Source: Micavibrio aeruginosavorus (lineage in GTDB: Bacteria > Pseudomonadota > Alphaproteobacteria > Micavibrionales > Micavibrionaceae). From it: DNA of 64,000 nt. Location of the stretch: positions 2,134,342 through 2,198,341 of the forward strand of contig CP066681.1 in NCBI GenBank assembly GCA_016432265.1, given 5' to 3'. Under the pieces are notes generated by a model. That model was given only the letters and a program-made list of their open reading frames with translations. It was not told the origin of the DNA and ran no database searches. Positions 25,580 through 35,428 of this stretch are shown here, in pieces. Positions within the stretch are counted from its first letter, which is position 1. Each line of letters opens with the position of its first letter. The translations under genes were made by a program, and so were the position numbers.

Positions 25580-27022
25580 ATGAGCATTGCTGCGATGAAG
25601 AAAGATTTCACCCCGAAGGCCTATACGTTCAGCCCGACAATCCTGCGCGAGTACGATATCCGCGGCCAGATCGGCAAGAATCTATCCGATGATGATGCCT
25701 TTGCGGTAGGCTGCGCGTTCGGCACCTATGTACGTCGCAAGGGCGGTCAGCGCGTGTGCGTTGGTTATGACGGCCGCGAATCTTCCCCTGTTTTTGCCGA
25801 TGCAATGATCGCGGGCCTGACCAGCACAGGCCTTGATGTCGATGCCATCGGTCTTGGCCCCACGCCGATGCTTTATTTCGCGGTCAAGGAAAGCCGCGCC
25901 GATGCCGGTGTCATGATTACCGGTTCGCACAACCCGTCCGATTATAACGGCTTCAAGATGACGTTGCTGAACGGCCCGGTATACGGCGAAACGATTCAGG
26001 AACTCGGGCGCATCGCCGCCGCCGGCGATTTTGAAACCGGCCAGGGTCAAGTGAAGACAATCGACATCCAGGACAAATATGTCGACCGCCTGCTGCGCGA
26101 TATCAAAGGCCTGAAGGCCATGAAAATCGCATGGGATTGTGGCAATGGCGCCGCTGGCGAGATCGTCCGCCGCCTGACGCGGAAACTGCCCGGCGAGCAT
26201 ATTCTGCTGTTCGACGACATCGACGGCACCTTCCCCAACCACCATCCCGACCCCACAGTCGATGAAAACCTGGTCGACCTCATCCGCGTGGTGCGGAAAC
26301 AACAATGCCATCTGGGCGTGGCTTTCGACGGCGATGCCGACCGTATCGGCGCAGTCGACGAACGTGGCCATGTCATGCGTTGCGACACGCTGATGACAGT
26401 CTATGCCCGCGATGTACTCTCGCGCCATCCCGGCGCCACTATCGTCGGCGATGTCAAATGCTCGCAAGTGATGTACGATGAAATCAACCGCCTCGGCGGC
26501 AAAGCCGTGATGTGGAAAACCGGGCATTCTCTGATCAAAGCCAAAATGGCCGAGGAAAAATCGCCGCTCTCCGGCGAACTTTCCGGCCACATCTTCTTTG
26601 GCGACGGCTGGTACGGGTTTGACGATGGCATTTACTGCGCGGTGCGCCTGCTGCAGGAAGTCGGCAAGGCGCGCGGCCCGGCCTCTTCTCTGATCGCGCA
26701 TCTGCCGCAGATTTGCAACACGCCGGAAATCCGTTTCGAAGTCGATGAGGCCCGCAAGTTCGATCTTGTGGCGCAGATCGTCGCCTCGGTCAAGACGCAG
26801 GCGCGCGCCAATCCAGCGCTCCGCGTTAACGACATTGACGGTGCCCGCGTCAGTACGCCCGATGGCTGGTGGCTGATCCGCGCCTCGAACACGCAGAACG
26901 TTCTGGTGACGCGGGCCGAGGCCAGCAGCCCCGCCGCGCTCGAAAAACTTAAGTCCATGGTTCAAAACGAAGTGAAAGGAATCGGATATGACGTCAGCTT
27001 CAGCGCTCAGGGACACCACTGA
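25580..27022 (+). CDS. Phosphomannomutase/phosphoglucomutase
   Basis: Alpha-D-phosphohexomutase interconverting 6-phospho and 1-phospho sugars (mannose or glucose). The active-site phosphoserine is Ser116 in TGSHNPSDYNG, the metal loop is DGDADRIGAVDE, the sugar loop is GELSGHIFFGD and the phosphate loop is RASNTQN near the end. The 480-residue length and the bifunctional PMM/PGM-type sequence match AlgC-like enzymes. It begins one base after the galU stop and overlaps or abuts chpT, so galU, the mutase and chpT form one transcript. It would supply glucose-1-phosphate to GalU. Confidence 0.92.
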   Translation: MSIAAMKKDFTPKAYTFSPTILREYDIRGQIGKNLSDDDAFAVGCAFGTYVRRKGGQRVCVGYDGRESSPVFADAMIAGLTSTGLDVDAIGLGPTPMLYFAVKESRADAGVMITGSHNPSDYNGFKMTLLNGPVYGETIQELGRIAAAGDFETGQGQVKTIDIQDKYVDRLLRDIKGLKAMKIAWDCGNGAAGEIVRRLTRKLPGEHILLFDDIDGTFPNHHPDPTVDENLVDLIRVVRKQQCHLGVAFDGDADRIGAVDERGHVMRCDTLMTVYARDVLSRHPGATIVGDVKCSQVMYDEINRLGGKAVMWKTGHSLIKAKMAEEKSPLSGELSGHIFFGDGWYGFDDGIYCAVRLLQEVGKARGPASSLIAHLPQICNTPEIRFEVDEARKFDLVAQIVASVKTQARANPALRVNDIDGARVSTPDGWWLIRASNTQNVLVTRAEASSPAALEKLKSMVQNEVKGIGYDVSFSAQGHH

Positions 27023-27668
27023 GATGACACAGCCGCAAGGGATCAGCGCCGCCGTGCTGGAATTGCTGGCTTCCCGCATCTGCCATGACCTGATCAGCCC
27101 GGTCGGCGCGGTCAATAACGGCGTCGAATTCCTTGAGGAAATGGGTGCCGGTGCCGGTAGCGAGGCCATCCAGTTGATCGCCCACAGCGCCCGTCAGGCT
27201 TCCGTGCGCCTGCAGGCTTTCCGCATCTGCTACGGCGCGGGGGGTCGTGATGCCAACATCAAGCCCGAAGACATCAAAAAAACCTTCGAGGCCCTGACCG
27301 AGGCCGATGGCAAGATTGCCCAAAGCTGGGATCCGCACGCTAATCTCGGTTTTGCCGAGCGCCCAACGGGTTATTGCAAGATTTTGATGGGGGCGATGAT
27401 GCTGGGGGCTGAATGCCTGCCCAAGGGCGGGATCATCAAGGTCAAGGCCGGGAGCGGTGAAGAAACCCTGATCCATGCCGAAGGGCAGGACGCCGTGGTG
27501 CGTCCGGGCGTTGAGGATGCCATGACCCTGAGCGCCGACCCTGCAAACCTCGACCCGCGTCTGGTGCACCCCTACGCCATCAGCGTCCTTGCGCAAAGCT
27601 ACGGCCTTAAACTAAGCTTTGCACAAAAAGAATCGGGCCGTATCGTCATCAGCCTGACCCGCGCCTGA
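26988..27668 (+). CDS. chpT: Histidine phosphotransferase ChpT
   Basis: Phosphorelay protein that in alphaproteobacteria passes phosphate from CckA to CtrA and CpdR, controlling the cell cycle or motility. The phospho-accepting histidine is His33 in LLASRICHDLISPVGAVNNGVEFLEE, followed by a second helix (AIQLIAHSARQASVRLQAFRICYG) that completes the dimeric helical bundle, then a degenerate ATPase-like C-terminal domain without ATP-binding boxes. Two starts are possible: ATG 26988, inside the mutase with AAAGGA upstream, or ATG 27024 two bases after the mutase stop. ChpT presence strongly supports an alphaproteobacterial host. cckA and ctrA are not in the window. Confidence 0.9.
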   Translation: MTSASALRDTTEMTQPQGISAAVLELLASRICHDLISPVGAVNNGVEFLEEMGAGAGSEAIQLIAHSARQASVRLQAFRICYGAGGRDANIKPEDIKKTFEALTEADGKIAQSWDPHANLGFAERPTGYCKILMGAMMLGAECLPKGGIIKVKAGSGEETLIHAEGQDAVVRPGVEDAMTLSADPANLDPRLVHPYAISVLAQSYGLKLSFAQKESGRIVISLTRA

Positions 27669-27687
27669 AAGCGTTCAGCCGACAAAT

Positions 27688-27720
27688 AAAAAAATCCCCG
27701 CCGTGGCGGGGATTTTTTGT
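27688..27720 (+). terminator. Bidirectional rho-independent terminator after chpT
   Basis: Stem AAATCCCCGCC (27692-27702) and GGCGGGGATTT with a two-base loop, followed by TTTT on the plus strand and preceded by an A-run that becomes a T-run on the minus strand. It can end both the galU-mutase-chpT transcript and the convergent I78-like gene. Confidence 0.92.
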
Positions 27721-27741
27721 TGAATGAATAATCCCTTCTGA

Positions 27742-28158
27742 TCAACCGCAACGCACGGCTATCACGACGCCGCTATTGTCAACCATCACATTGATGCGGT
27801 CGGGAACATAATCCTGTGTTGCCATTGAGTCCGGTTTCAGGATACGAAACGGCCGGCCGGCATCCTTGATGCCGATATCATTCACATGCTGCCCGATCCA
27901 ACTGCTAAAATCGCAGGTAGCAGCATCGGTTGATACACCGCCTGCATCCTCATGCTCATGACTGCCGCCGCCTTCACTGCTAGCCACCGTCAGATGCGCG
28001 GGATCGGTGACCTCGGCCATCTCAGCGCTGTAGGTCGTGCCCCCGCCTGAAGCCGTTGACGCGGCCTGCAACACAAAATAGATCACGGCGCAGGCAATGA
28101 TCACGGTGACAATGACCGGCACGATCACAACCACACGGATTTTCTTTTTCTTGTCCAT
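27742..28158 (-). CDS. Membrane-anchored peptidase inhibitor I78-like protein
   Basis: A 138-residue protein with an N-terminal basic patch (MDKKKKIR) and one membrane helix (about residues 9-31), then a Gly/Ser/His-rich linker and a C-terminal ~57-residue domain matching the potato-inhibitor-I-like I78 family. That domain has Cys82, W-x-G, an RxxxP centre, TQDYVPDRINVMVDNSG and a closing RCG with Cys137; the two cysteines can form the family disulphide. The domain would sit in the periplasm and might inhibit a serine protease. Tethering by a membrane helix instead of the usual lipoprotein signal is a difference from most relatives I know. GGGAGA precedes ATG. Confidence 0.72.
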   Translation of the reverse strand: MDKKKKIRVVVIVPVIVTVIIACAVIYFVLQAASTASGGGTTYSAEMAEVTDPAHLTVASSEGGGSHEHEDAGGVSTDAATCDFSSWIGQHVNDIGIKDAGRPFRILKPDSMATQDYVPDRINVMVDNSGVVIAVRCG

Positions 28159-28267
28159 CAGGGGTCTCCCGCTTTGTTGTCAGACTGAGCGCCCCAGGAA
28201 GGGGCGTTAAAAAACTGCGGCCAGACTATCCGCCCGGCCGCCTGAAATCAATCCTTATCCGGCAGAC

Positions 28268-28894
28268 TCAAGGCTGAGGATCATCCTTCTTGGATCTCAG
28301 ACGCAGCACTGACTGAACCGGCGACAGCCTTTGACCACGCAGAATAAAGCCGACGGCGGTGTCGATCTGGTAATTCTTGCCCATCGAGTCTTCATCGATA
28401 TAAGCATAACCCTGATTAAACAGGCGCTTGCGCGCAATGAAATCGTGTCTGGCCATCTCCAGAGCCTCAGCGTACAGGCTTGCCACCGTTTCGGTGCCTA
28501 TCTGATTCAGCAGCCATAAACCATGCGTAGCAAAATACGAAACCGGCACAAACATTTCCTCGGCATAAATCGGCCCGCCGATCGCCGCATTGTGGAAAAC
28601 AGGGATTTTCTGATCGACCAGGTTGTTGAGCAAACTCAGCCGCGCCGCTGCCCGGCAGCCGGAGGCATCCGCAAGCAAGCGGCTCAACACGCTATCTTCA
28701 GCGGCTTCCTCGATACGTTCAAGAATCCGCAACACCGGCACGAAGGGCTCATCCTCTTCGCCCTTGAAGGAGAGAAAATTTTTCAGACGATGCCGGGTAT
28801 AGATGCTAAGCGCGGTATCGCGCTCAGGCTCGGCAGGTGCCGCCGGTGCGGACGCGCCGCCAAAAGACTTGATCAGCCGATCCAGTAAAGACAT
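28268..28894 (-). CDS. Hypothetical protein
   Basis: Not recognised. The 208-residue protein starts MSLLDRLIKSFGGAS, an amphipathic helix followed by a Pro/Ala linker, and continues with a mixed helical domain (residues ~30-195). It has an aromatic centre (YAEEMFVPVSYFATHGLWLLN) and a basic tail (LRLRSKKDDPQP). No signal peptide or membrane helix. The short N-terminal amphipathic helix plus linker resembles the start of the 61185-61883 protein (KSGLKKLFGGNG...), which may mean similar membrane targeting. CAGGGG lies before the ATG. It lies upstream of the I78-like gene on the same strand with a 109-base gap. Confidence 0.6.
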   Translation of the reverse strand: MSLLDRLIKSFGGASAPAAPAEPERDTALSIYTRHRLKNFLSFKGEEDEPFVPVLRILERIEEAAEDSVLSRLLADASGCRAAARLSLLNNLVDQKIPVFHNAAIGGPIYAEEMFVPVSYFATHGLWLLNQIGTETVASLYAEALEMARHDFIARKRLFNQGYAYIDEDSMGKNYQIDTAVGFILRGQRLSPVQSVLRLRSKKDDPQP

Positions 28895-29069
28895 GCAAAA
28901 CCCCTGTTCATTATGCTTGTTAGCCTTCTTTGCGGCTCACAATAGCGGAAAAAGGCAGGGCATCATAATGGATTCATCTACGCAATCGCAGCATAATCAG
29001 GCTCTTAGGCCCTGAGCCTCGCTACCCTGCATTTTATGTTATGTTAAACACGAGGGGTAGCGGTAAGTC

Positions 29070-29106
29070 CCGGAAAAATTGACTTTTTCCGGTGGTTCTG
29101 TATGGT
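29070..29106 (+). promoter_or_regulatory. Predicted lepA promoter overlapping a nine-base-pair hairpin
   Basis: TTGACT at 29079-29084, 16-base spacer and TATGGT at 29101-29106 form a plausible promoter 21 bases before the lepA start. The -35 box lies in the loop of a perfect inverted repeat, CCGGAAAAA (29070-29078) and TTTTTCCGG (29084-29092). Confidence 0.4.
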
Positions 29107-29127
29107 CGCCGCCATCAGGAAAGACAC

Positions 29128-30942
29128 ATGACAAAACCGCTCGCATACATCCGCAACTTCGCCATTATCGCCCACATCGATCATGGGAAATCGACCTTGG
29201 CCGACCGCCTGATCCAGACCTGCGGCGGGCTTGAAGAACGCGAGATGACCGAGCAGGTTCTCGACAACATGGAGATCGAGAAAGAGCGCGGCATCACCAT
29301 CAAGGCGCAAACCGTGCGCCTGTCCTATACCGCCAAAGACGGTATCGAATACCAGTTGAACCTGATGGACACGCCGGGGCACGTCGACTTCGCCTATGAA
29401 GTCTCGCGTTCGCTTGCCTCATGCGAAGGTTCGATCCTTGTCGTCGACTCGACGCAGGGCGTGGAAGCGCAGACACTTGCCAACGTTTACCAGGCGCTCG
29501 ACAACAACCATGAAATCGTCACCGTGGTAAACAAGATCGACCTGCCCGCCGCCGATGTGGAATGGGCCAAGCGTCAGGTCGAAGACGTCATCGGCCTCGA
29601 TGCCTCCGATGCCATTCCGGTTTCTGGAAAAACGGGTCAGAATATCGACCTGCTGCTTGAAGCCATCGTCAAAAAACTTCCCGCCCCCAAGGGCAACACC
29701 GACCCCGCCTGCCCGACCAAGGCATTGCTGGTCGATAGCTGGTACGATGCGTACCTCGGCGTGGTTATTCTGGTGCGCGTGGTAGATGGCTACCTGAAAA
29801 AGGGCCAGAAAATCCGCTTCATGGCGACAGGTGCGACGCGCGAGATTGACCGTGTCGGTATGTTCACGCCGAAAAAAGTGATCCTTGATGAACTCGGCCC
29901 CGGCGAGATGGGTTTTATCACCGCCGCCATCAAAGATATCAGCGATACACAAGTGGGCGACACCATCACCGACGAACGCAATCTGGCGCCTGAACCGCTG
30001 CCGGGCTTTAAACCCAGCGTGCCGATGGTGTTCTGCTCGCTCTACCCGGCGGATTCATCCGAATTCGAAAAGCTGCGCGAGTCGATTGCCAAGCTGAAAC
30101 TCAACGACGCTTCGCTCCATTATGAGATGGAAAGTTCGCAGGCGCTCGGCATGGGTTTCCGTTGCGGCTTCCTTGGCCTTCTGCACATGGAAATCATTCA
30201 GGAACGCCTCGACCGTGAATTCGACCTCGACCTCGTCCCCACAGCCCCGAGCGTGGTTTACAAAATCCACCTGACCAACGGCACATCGATGGAGCTGTAC
30301 AACCCGGTCGACATGCCGGAAACCACGCGCATCGATAAAATCGAGGAACCGTGGATCAAAGCCACGATCATGACGCCGGATGAATATCTCGGCGCGCTGT
30401 TGCAACTGTGTCAGGAACGCCGCGGCGTACAGATTGAACTAACCTATGTCGGCAACCGCGCGATGCTGGTTTACCGCCTGCCGCTCAACGAAGTGATTTT
30501 CGATTTCTATGACCGTCTGAAATCCATTTCCCGTGGTTACGCGAGCTTCGATTATCACCTCGATGGTTATGAAGAGGGCGATCTGGTCAAAATGGATATC
30601 CTCGTCAATGGCGAAGGCGTCGATGCGCTCGCCATGGTCGTCCACCGCACGCAGGCCGAACGCCGCGGTCGCCAGCTCTGCGAGCGTCTGAAGGAACTGA
30701 TCCCCCGCCAAATGGTGAAGGTCGCGATTCAAGCCGCTATCGGCGGCAAGATCATCGCGCGCGAGGACATCGGCGCGCTGCGCAAGGACGTTCTGGCAAA
30801 ATGCTACGGAGGCGACATCACAAGAAAGCGCAAGCTGCTTGAGAAGCAGAAAAAAGGTAAGGCCAAGATGCAGATGTACGCCAATGTGGAAATCCCGCAA
30901 AGCGCGTTTATCGCGGCGCTCAAAATGGGCGATGAGAAATGA
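29128..30942 (+). CDS. lepA: Translation elongation factor 4 (LepA GTPase)
   Basis: Ribosome-associated GTPase EF4. The 604 residues show G1 [10 protein letters not shown] (about 15-24), switch [14 protein letters not shown]3 DTPGH, G4 NKID and G5 SGKTG, then domains II, III and V. The LepA-specific C-terminal domain ends [29 protein letters not shown], which inserts toward the peptidyl transferase centre. The ATG at 29128 has AGGAAAG at normal spacing; the longer frame starting at 29092 is upstream of the predicted transcription start. It stands alone between convergent genes. Confidence 0.96.
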   Translation: MTKPLAYIRNFAIIAHIDHGKSTLADRLIQTCGGLEEREMTEQVLDNMEIEKERGITIKAQTVRLSYTAKDGIEYQLNLMDTPGHVDFAYEVSRSLASCEGSILVVDSTQGVEAQTLANVYQALDNNHEIVTVVNKIDLPAADVEWAKRQVEDVIGLDASDAIPVSGKTGQNIDLLLEAIVKKLPAPKGNTDPACPTKALLVDSWYDAYLGVVILVRVVDGYLKKGQKIRFMATGATREIDRVGMFTPKKVILDELGPGEMGFITAAIKDISDTQVGDTITDERNLAPEPLPGFKPSVPMVFCSLYPADSSEFEKLRESIAKLKLNDASLHYEMESSQALGMGFRCGFLGLLHMEIIQERLDREFDLDLVPTAPSVVYKIHLTNGTSMELYNPVDMPETTRIDKIEEPWIKATIMTPDEYLGALLQLCQERRGVQIELTYVGNRAMLVYRLPLNEVIFDFYDRLKSISRGYASFDYHLDGYEEGDLVKMDILVNGEGVDALAMVVHRTQAERRGRQLCERLKELIPRQMVKVAIQAAIGGKIIAREDIGALRKDVLAKCYGGDITRKRKLLEKQKKGKAKMQMYANVEIPQSAFIAALKMGDEK

Positions 30943-31076
30943 TGTCTGCTACAATGTCTCTCCATGCATCCATAAAGCTTTTCGCGGTGCGCGTTTATCG
31001 CGGCACCCAGAATGGGTGATCTACCGACTCACTTCGGCAGGCCCCGCCGCAACGCCGGCAACGCACCCTTTGATTT

Positions 31077-31994
31077 CTAGTACCGCACCACGCTGTTCAG
31101 GCGGCAGGGCCTAACCCACCAGTTGGGGAAGCGCGATTGCATTTGCTCGGCGGCTCCATAAGCGGATTCATCGTTCTCATATAGACCAAAAACCGTCGCC
31201 CCGCTGCCACTCATCCGCGCCAGACGCAGGGATGAAGTCTGTTCCATGGCTGAGAGCACCGCGCCAATCGCCGGGATCTGATCGATGGCGGCGCCTTGCA
31301 AATCGTTACGCCGGTTTTCAAGGAATGAAAGGGCTTCGCCCCGATCTTCAAGAGTCTCAGGTAGAATCGTCGGCGTGGAAAACTCGTGCACGCGATCATG
31401 GTAAGCACGGAAAACCGCCGGAGTCGGGCATATCTGGCGGGGATTGACCAGCAACGCCGGCCATTCCGGCATCGGCTCATACGGGCAGAGAATTTCGCCC
31501 ACGCCGGAGACGTGCGCCCCCTGCGCCAGATAGCACACCGGCACATCCGCCCCAAGCGAAAGCAGCAGCGGCATGAGGCTTGATAGCGGCGGCGCCTTAA
31601 TCTGCCAGAAACGGATCAACCCCCAGATGACCGCGGCGGCATCCGCTGATCCTCCACCCAAACCCGAAGCCAGCGGCAGATTCTTGACGAGCGTGATGCG
31701 GCAATCAAGCGGATGATTAAAGTGCCGCGAACAGGCATAAGCCGCCCGTACGGCAAGGTTCCGGCTTAAAAGGCCGCTATCGCGGTCTTCGGCGGTGAAA
31801 GCGACAGCATAAGGGCCCTCAATGGAAAAAGAAAAGCGGCTGGCCGGCGCCAACGCGATCTGATCGGCGATATCCGCGAAGACTACAAGACTGTCAAGCA
31901 GGTGGTAACCATCGTCCCGCCTCCCGGTAACATGCAGATACAAATTCACCTTGGCCGGGGCAATGACAGTGAGGGCAGATGACAAGAACGCCAT
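31077..31994 (-). CDS. ispE: 4-diphosphocytidyl-2-C-methyl-D-erythritol kinase
   Basis: GHMP kinase that phosphorylates CDP-methylerythritol in the non-mevalonate isoprenoid pathway. The opening APAKVNLYLHVTGRRDDGYHLLDSLVVF holds the substrate lysine and histidine, LPLASGLGGGSADAAA is the ATP-binding glycine-rich loop, and MSGSGATVFGLY is the C-terminal GHMP motif. At 305 residues it is normal. The ATG overlaps the stop of the upstream TPR gene by one base (TAATG), so the two are translationally coupled, an arrangement known from other alphaproteobacteria. Confidence 0.94.
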   Translation of the reverse strand: MAFLSSALTVIAPAKVNLYLHVTGRRDDGYHLLDSLVVFADIADQIALAPASRFSFSIEGPYAVAFTAEDRDSGLLSRNLAVRAAYACSRHFNHPLDCRITLVKNLPLASGLGGGSADAAAVIWGLIRFWQIKAPPLSSLMPLLLSLGADVPVCYLAQGAHVSGVGEILCPYEPMPEWPALLVNPRQICPTPAVFRAYHDRVHEFSTPTILPETLEDRGEALSFLENRRNDLQGAAIDQIPAIGAVLSAMEQTSSLRLARMSGSGATVFGLYENDESAYGAAEQMQSRFPNWWVRPCRLNSVVRY

Positions 31995-33766
31995 TATTGC
32001 TGCCCGTTGCGACCCGCTTCCCTGACAGGCGCGCGGGAGGGCAAGCCATCCTCCATCTTCAAGGCAAGCTTACCCTTCAACGCCTGATCTTCAGCGTAAT
32101 TGAAGGCGCGCTCCCACTGGAACCGGGCTTCCATCTTCCGCCCGACATACCAGTAAGCGTCACCGAGATGGTCGTTGATAACCGAGTCATAGGGCAGCAA
32201 TTCAACCGCCCGCTCAAGATAGGGAATCGATTCTTTGTAATTCCCCATCATGTAGTGCACCCAGCCCAAAGAATCGGCGATATAACCATCCGCCGGACGC
32301 AAGGCCACGGCACGTTCAATCATCTTCAACGCTTCATCAAGATGCATGCCCTGATCGGCCCAGCCATAGCCCAGATAATTAAGCAGGTAAGGATGATCCG
32401 GACGATATGTCAAGGCCGCCTTCAGATCGCTTTCCGCCTTGTCCCATTCACCCTGACGCTCGTATGCCATGCCGCGGGCATAGAGAAGATGCCAATAGTC
32501 CTCTGGCACCTTGGAGCCTAACTGCGACATCGCCTTGTTGTACCAAACGACGGCATCTTTGTATTTTTCCTGCGTACGGTAAAGATCGCCGACGCGGATC
32601 AGGGACTCGACGTCATTATATTTGGTGAACAAGCCGCTCAGGATATCCCGCGCCTGATCGATCTCCCCGGCCTCAGCCAGAAGATCGGCAGCATAGCGCT
32701 GCGAAGGTATATAAGCCTTATGCGTTTCCGGAATTTCACGAAAATAACTGATCGCATCCTCAAGGCGGCCATTGCGCGCCAGCGAATCCGCTAGCAGCAA
32801 ACGTGCATCGATCAATTGCGGATCAAGCGCAATCGCCATCTGGGCGAAAAGCTTGGTGCTGCTGTCGGTTTGATCGTTATAAAGAATGTGCGCCATGTCG
32901 AACATCGCAAGAGCCACGCCTTGTGCCGCCGTTTTAATCATCAAGGGGCGCAACATTGCAGCCATATCGACTTCCTCGCTGCTGGCGGCGGTGATTTTCT
33001 CCTCAAGCGCCTCGTTGGTTCTCTCGCCGACCAGCGTTTTATAGAATTCAAGCGCGCGCCTGCGGTCGCCTATGGCAGCATAAAGATCGGCCACGCGTTC
33101 GGTCTCCATCGGCGATATGCCCTCAGTCCCCGCGATTTTATCCGCCATAGCGCGGGCCTCAGCCTTCTTGTCCAGCATGATCGCTATCACCGCGCCATGG
33201 TACAGGTGAATGGTGGTCGGATTGAAACCGGCAATATCGAATCTTCCCATCCCCGCCAGAATCCAGCTTCGCAGGATAGGCCGTATGAAATCGGTCATAT
33301 CCCCGGCGGGCATCTTCTCAACCTGCGCCAGCGCCTCAGACAATTTTCCTTCATCGATGCGGGTTACGGTCAGGATCATCGTACCCAGCGCATTTGAAGG
33401 GTCGCCGGGCACGAGTTCAAGCAAGCGCTGCGCGCGATGCGCGGCGACAGGCATATCCCCGGCGCCCAGCGCCAGAATCATAGAACGACGCAATAATTCG
33501 GGATTATCAGGATCCTGCAGCAGCACGCGCTCAAGATATTCGTTTGCGCGTTTCCAGTCGTACTGCGATTGCGCATGATAACTGGCGAGGAAATCGCCGG
33601 CGAACCCCGGCGCGATCATTTCGCCTGCCGCCGGGGCGATCTCGCTGACCGTCAATGCATCTGCGGCCTGCGCCGCCTGCATCAGGCGCGCGCCGTAACC
33701 GGTCGCCACCAGCGCAGCAGCCCCCAGCAGCAACAAACCCAAATTACGACGCGGTGAATCTTTCAT
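31994..33766 (-). CDS. Tetratricopeptide repeat protein with N-terminal signal/anchor
   Basis: A 590-residue TPR solenoid. The N-terminus (RRNLGLLLLGAAALVATGYGARL) is a signal peptide or membrane anchor without a lipobox cysteine, so the repeats face the periplasm. Many degenerate and several clear TPRs follow; the last four (around WDKAESDLKAALTYRPDHPYLLNYLGY, LDEALKMIERAVALRPADGYIADSLGW, YKESIPYLERAVELLPYDSVINDHLGD) are near-consensus. TPR proteins act as binding platforms. It lies between the ETF-QO gene and ispE on one strand, a neighbourhood seen in other alphaproteobacteria; its own role is not established. Confidence 0.82.
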   Translation of the reverse strand: MKDSPRRNLGLLLLGAAALVATGYGARLMQAAQAADALTVSEIAPAAGEMIAPGFAGDFLASYHAQSQYDWKRANEYLERVLLQDPDNPELLRRSMILALGAGDMPVAAHRAQRLLELVPGDPSNALGTMILTVTRIDEGKLSEALAQVEKMPAGDMTDFIRPILRSWILAGMGRFDIAGFNPTTIHLYHGAVIAIMLDKKAEARAMADKIAGTEGISPMETERVADLYAAIGDRRRALEFYKTLVGERTNEALEEKITAASSEEVDMAAMLRPLMIKTAAQGVALAMFDMAHILYNDQTDSSTKLFAQMAIALDPQLIDARLLLADSLARNGRLEDAISYFREIPETHKAYIPSQRYAADLLAEAGEIDQARDILSGLFTKYNDVESLIRVGDLYRTQEKYKDAVVWYNKAMSQLGSKVPEDYWHLLYARGMAYERQGEWDKAESDLKAALTYRPDHPYLLNYLGYGWADQGMHLDEALKMIERAVALRPADGYIADSLGWVHYMMGNYKESIPYLERAVELLPYDSVINDHLGDAYWYVGRKMEARFQWERAFNYAEDQALKGKLALKMEDGLPSRAPVREAGRNGQQ

Positions 33767-33775
33767 GATGATGCC

Positions 33776-35428
33776 TTACATATTGGTATAATTAGGGCCG
33801 CCGCCGCCCTGCGGCACGGTCCAGTCGATATTCTGCGATGGGTCCTTGATATCGCAGGTCTTGCAGTGAACGCAATTCTGCGAATTGATCACGAATTTTT
33901 TCTGCCCTTCCTGCTCGACCACCTCATAGACCGCAGCCGGGCAATAGCGCTGCGCCGGCTCGGCATAATCAGGCAGGTTAACAGCAAGCGGAATAGCGGG
34001 ATCGCGCAGCTTCAGGTGAACGGGCTGCCCTTCTTCGTGCATGGTATTGGAGAGACGCACCGATGTCAGGCGGTCGAACGTCAGAACGCCATCCGGCTTC
34101 GGGTAATCGATCTTTGCGGCAGCCGCGGCGCGCTTCAACTGGGCATGATCGGCGTGGTTCTTCAGCGTATAAGGCAGACGCCAGCCGCCCCAGGTCTGGA
34201 ACGCCGCATGAATCAGACCGAGCCACAAGCCAAAGTGAAAACCGGGGCGGATATTGCGCACCTGATAAAGTTCCTGCCACAACCAGCTCTGTCTCAGCTT
34301 TTCCGGATAGGCCACACATTCCGCGCCATAGCCTGATGTGGAATCGGCCAGCAACGCTGCCACGGCCTCGGCGGCCACCATACCCGACTTCATCGCCATG
34401 TGGTTGCCCTTGATCTTCGGCACATTAAGGAACCCGGCCGTATCGCCGATCAGCACCCCCCCTGCAAAGGTCAGTTTCGGCAGAGACTGGAAACCGCCTT
34501 CGACCAGCGCCCGTGCGCCATAGGCGACCCGACGCCCGCCTTCAAGATACTGGCATATCGCCGGGTGGGTCTTCATGCGTTGCATCTCTTCGAATGGCGA
34601 CAACCACGGATTCTGATAATCAAGACCCACGACATAGCCGATCGACACCATGTTATTGTCGAGATGGTACATCCACGAACCGCCATAGGTGGCCGCGTCC
34701 GCCGGCCAGCCTATAGTGTGGATGATCAAGCCTTGTCTGTGTTTTTCAGCCGGTATTTCCCACAACTCCTTGACCCCGAGGCCGTAAGTCTGCGGGCACG
34801 AATTTTCACGCAAGTTAAGCTTCGCAATCAGCGTTTTGGTCAGCGAACCATGGCAACCTTCAGCGAACACCGTCTGCCGCGCATGCAATTCCATGCCGGG
34901 CTGAAATTGCGCGGTGCGCTGGCCTTCGCGATCGACACCCATGTCTCCGGTGGCCACGCCGATTACAGCGCCTTGCCCGTCATACAACACTTCGGACGCG
35001 GCAAAACCGGGATAGATTTCAACCCCCAGCGCCTCGGCCCGCTGCGCCAGCCAGCGCCCCAGCAGCCCAAGCGAAATAATGTAATTGCCGTGATTATGCA
35101 TCTGCGGCGGAGTCGGCAGACGGAACGATTTTGTCTTGGTCAGGAACAAGAAGCGGTCATCCTGCGCCCTGACTGTCAGCGGCGCACCCCCCTCTTTTCC
35201 CGCCGAGTCTTTCCAGTCGGGTATCAGTTCGTCGAGCGCGCGCGTTTCAAAGACGGCGCCGGACAGCAGGTGCGCCCCCACTTCGGAACCTTTTTCCAGC
35301 ACACAGACATTCAGCGCCGGATCGACCTGTTTCAAGCGGATAGCACAAGACAGCCCGGCCGGGCCCCCGCCGACGATGACGACATCATATTCCATACATT
35401 CACGATCACTGCGTACCGGCGATGGCAT
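33776..35428 (-). CDS. Electron transfer flavoprotein-ubiquinone oxidoreductase
   Basis: Membrane-associated enzyme passing electrons from ETF (fatty-acid and amino-acid oxidation) to ubiquinone. The 550 residues have the FAD-binding GGGPAGLSCAIRL at about 20-32, an EKGSEVGAHLLSGAVFE segment, the quinone-binding and amphipathic membrane region, and a C-terminal ferredoxin-like domain with a [4Fe-4S] cysteine set (CPAAVYE ... CVHCKTCDIKDP). The ATG at 35428 follows AAGGAGGA at ten bases; the longer frame at 35473 lacks a ribosome site. It is divergent from the uracil-DNA glycosylase gene and heads the unit ETF-QO - TPR - ispE. Confidence 0.94.
   Translation of the reverse strand: MPSPVRSDRECMEYDVVIVGGGPAGLSCAIRLKQVDPALNVCVLEKGSEVGAHLLSGAVFETRALDELIPDWKDSAGKEGGAPLTVRAQDDRFLFLTKTKSFRLPTPPQMHNHGNYIISLGLLGRWLAQRAEALGVEIYPGFAASEVLYDGQGAVIGVATGDMGVDREGQRTAQFQPGMELHARQTVFAEGCHGSLTKTLIAKLNLRENSCPQTYGLGVKELWEIPAEKHRQGLIIHTIGWPADAATYGGSWMYHLDNNMVSIGYVVGLDYQNPWLSPFEEMQRMKTHPAICQYLEGGRRVAYGARALVEGGFQSLPKLTFAGGVLIGDTAGFLNVPKIKGNHMAMKSGMVAAEAVAALLADSTSGYGAECVAYPEKLRQSWLWQELYQVRNIRPGFHFGLWLGLIHAAFQTWGGWRLPYTLKNHADHAQLKRAAAAAKIDYPKPDGVLTFDRLTSVRLSNTMHEEGQPVHLKLRDPAIPLAVNLPDYAEPAQRYCPAAVYEVVEQEGQKKFVINSQNCVHCKTCDIKDPSQNIDWTVPQGGGGPNYTNM

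Noticed and set aside
25682-27169. 495-codon minus-strand frame opposite the phosphohexomutase
   Set aside because: Antisense to a gene with clear catalytic motifs; long antisense frames are expected in GC-rich DNA.
28190-28212. GCGCCCC/GGGGCG hairpin next to an A-run before the I78-like gene
   Set aside because: The T-run lies on the wrong side of the stem for either strand, so it is not an intrinsic terminator; no other role could be shown.
32816-33397. 193-codon plus-strand frame opposite the TPR gene
   Set aside because: Shadow of the TPR repeats; histidine- and arginine-rich composition is typical of an antisense frame.
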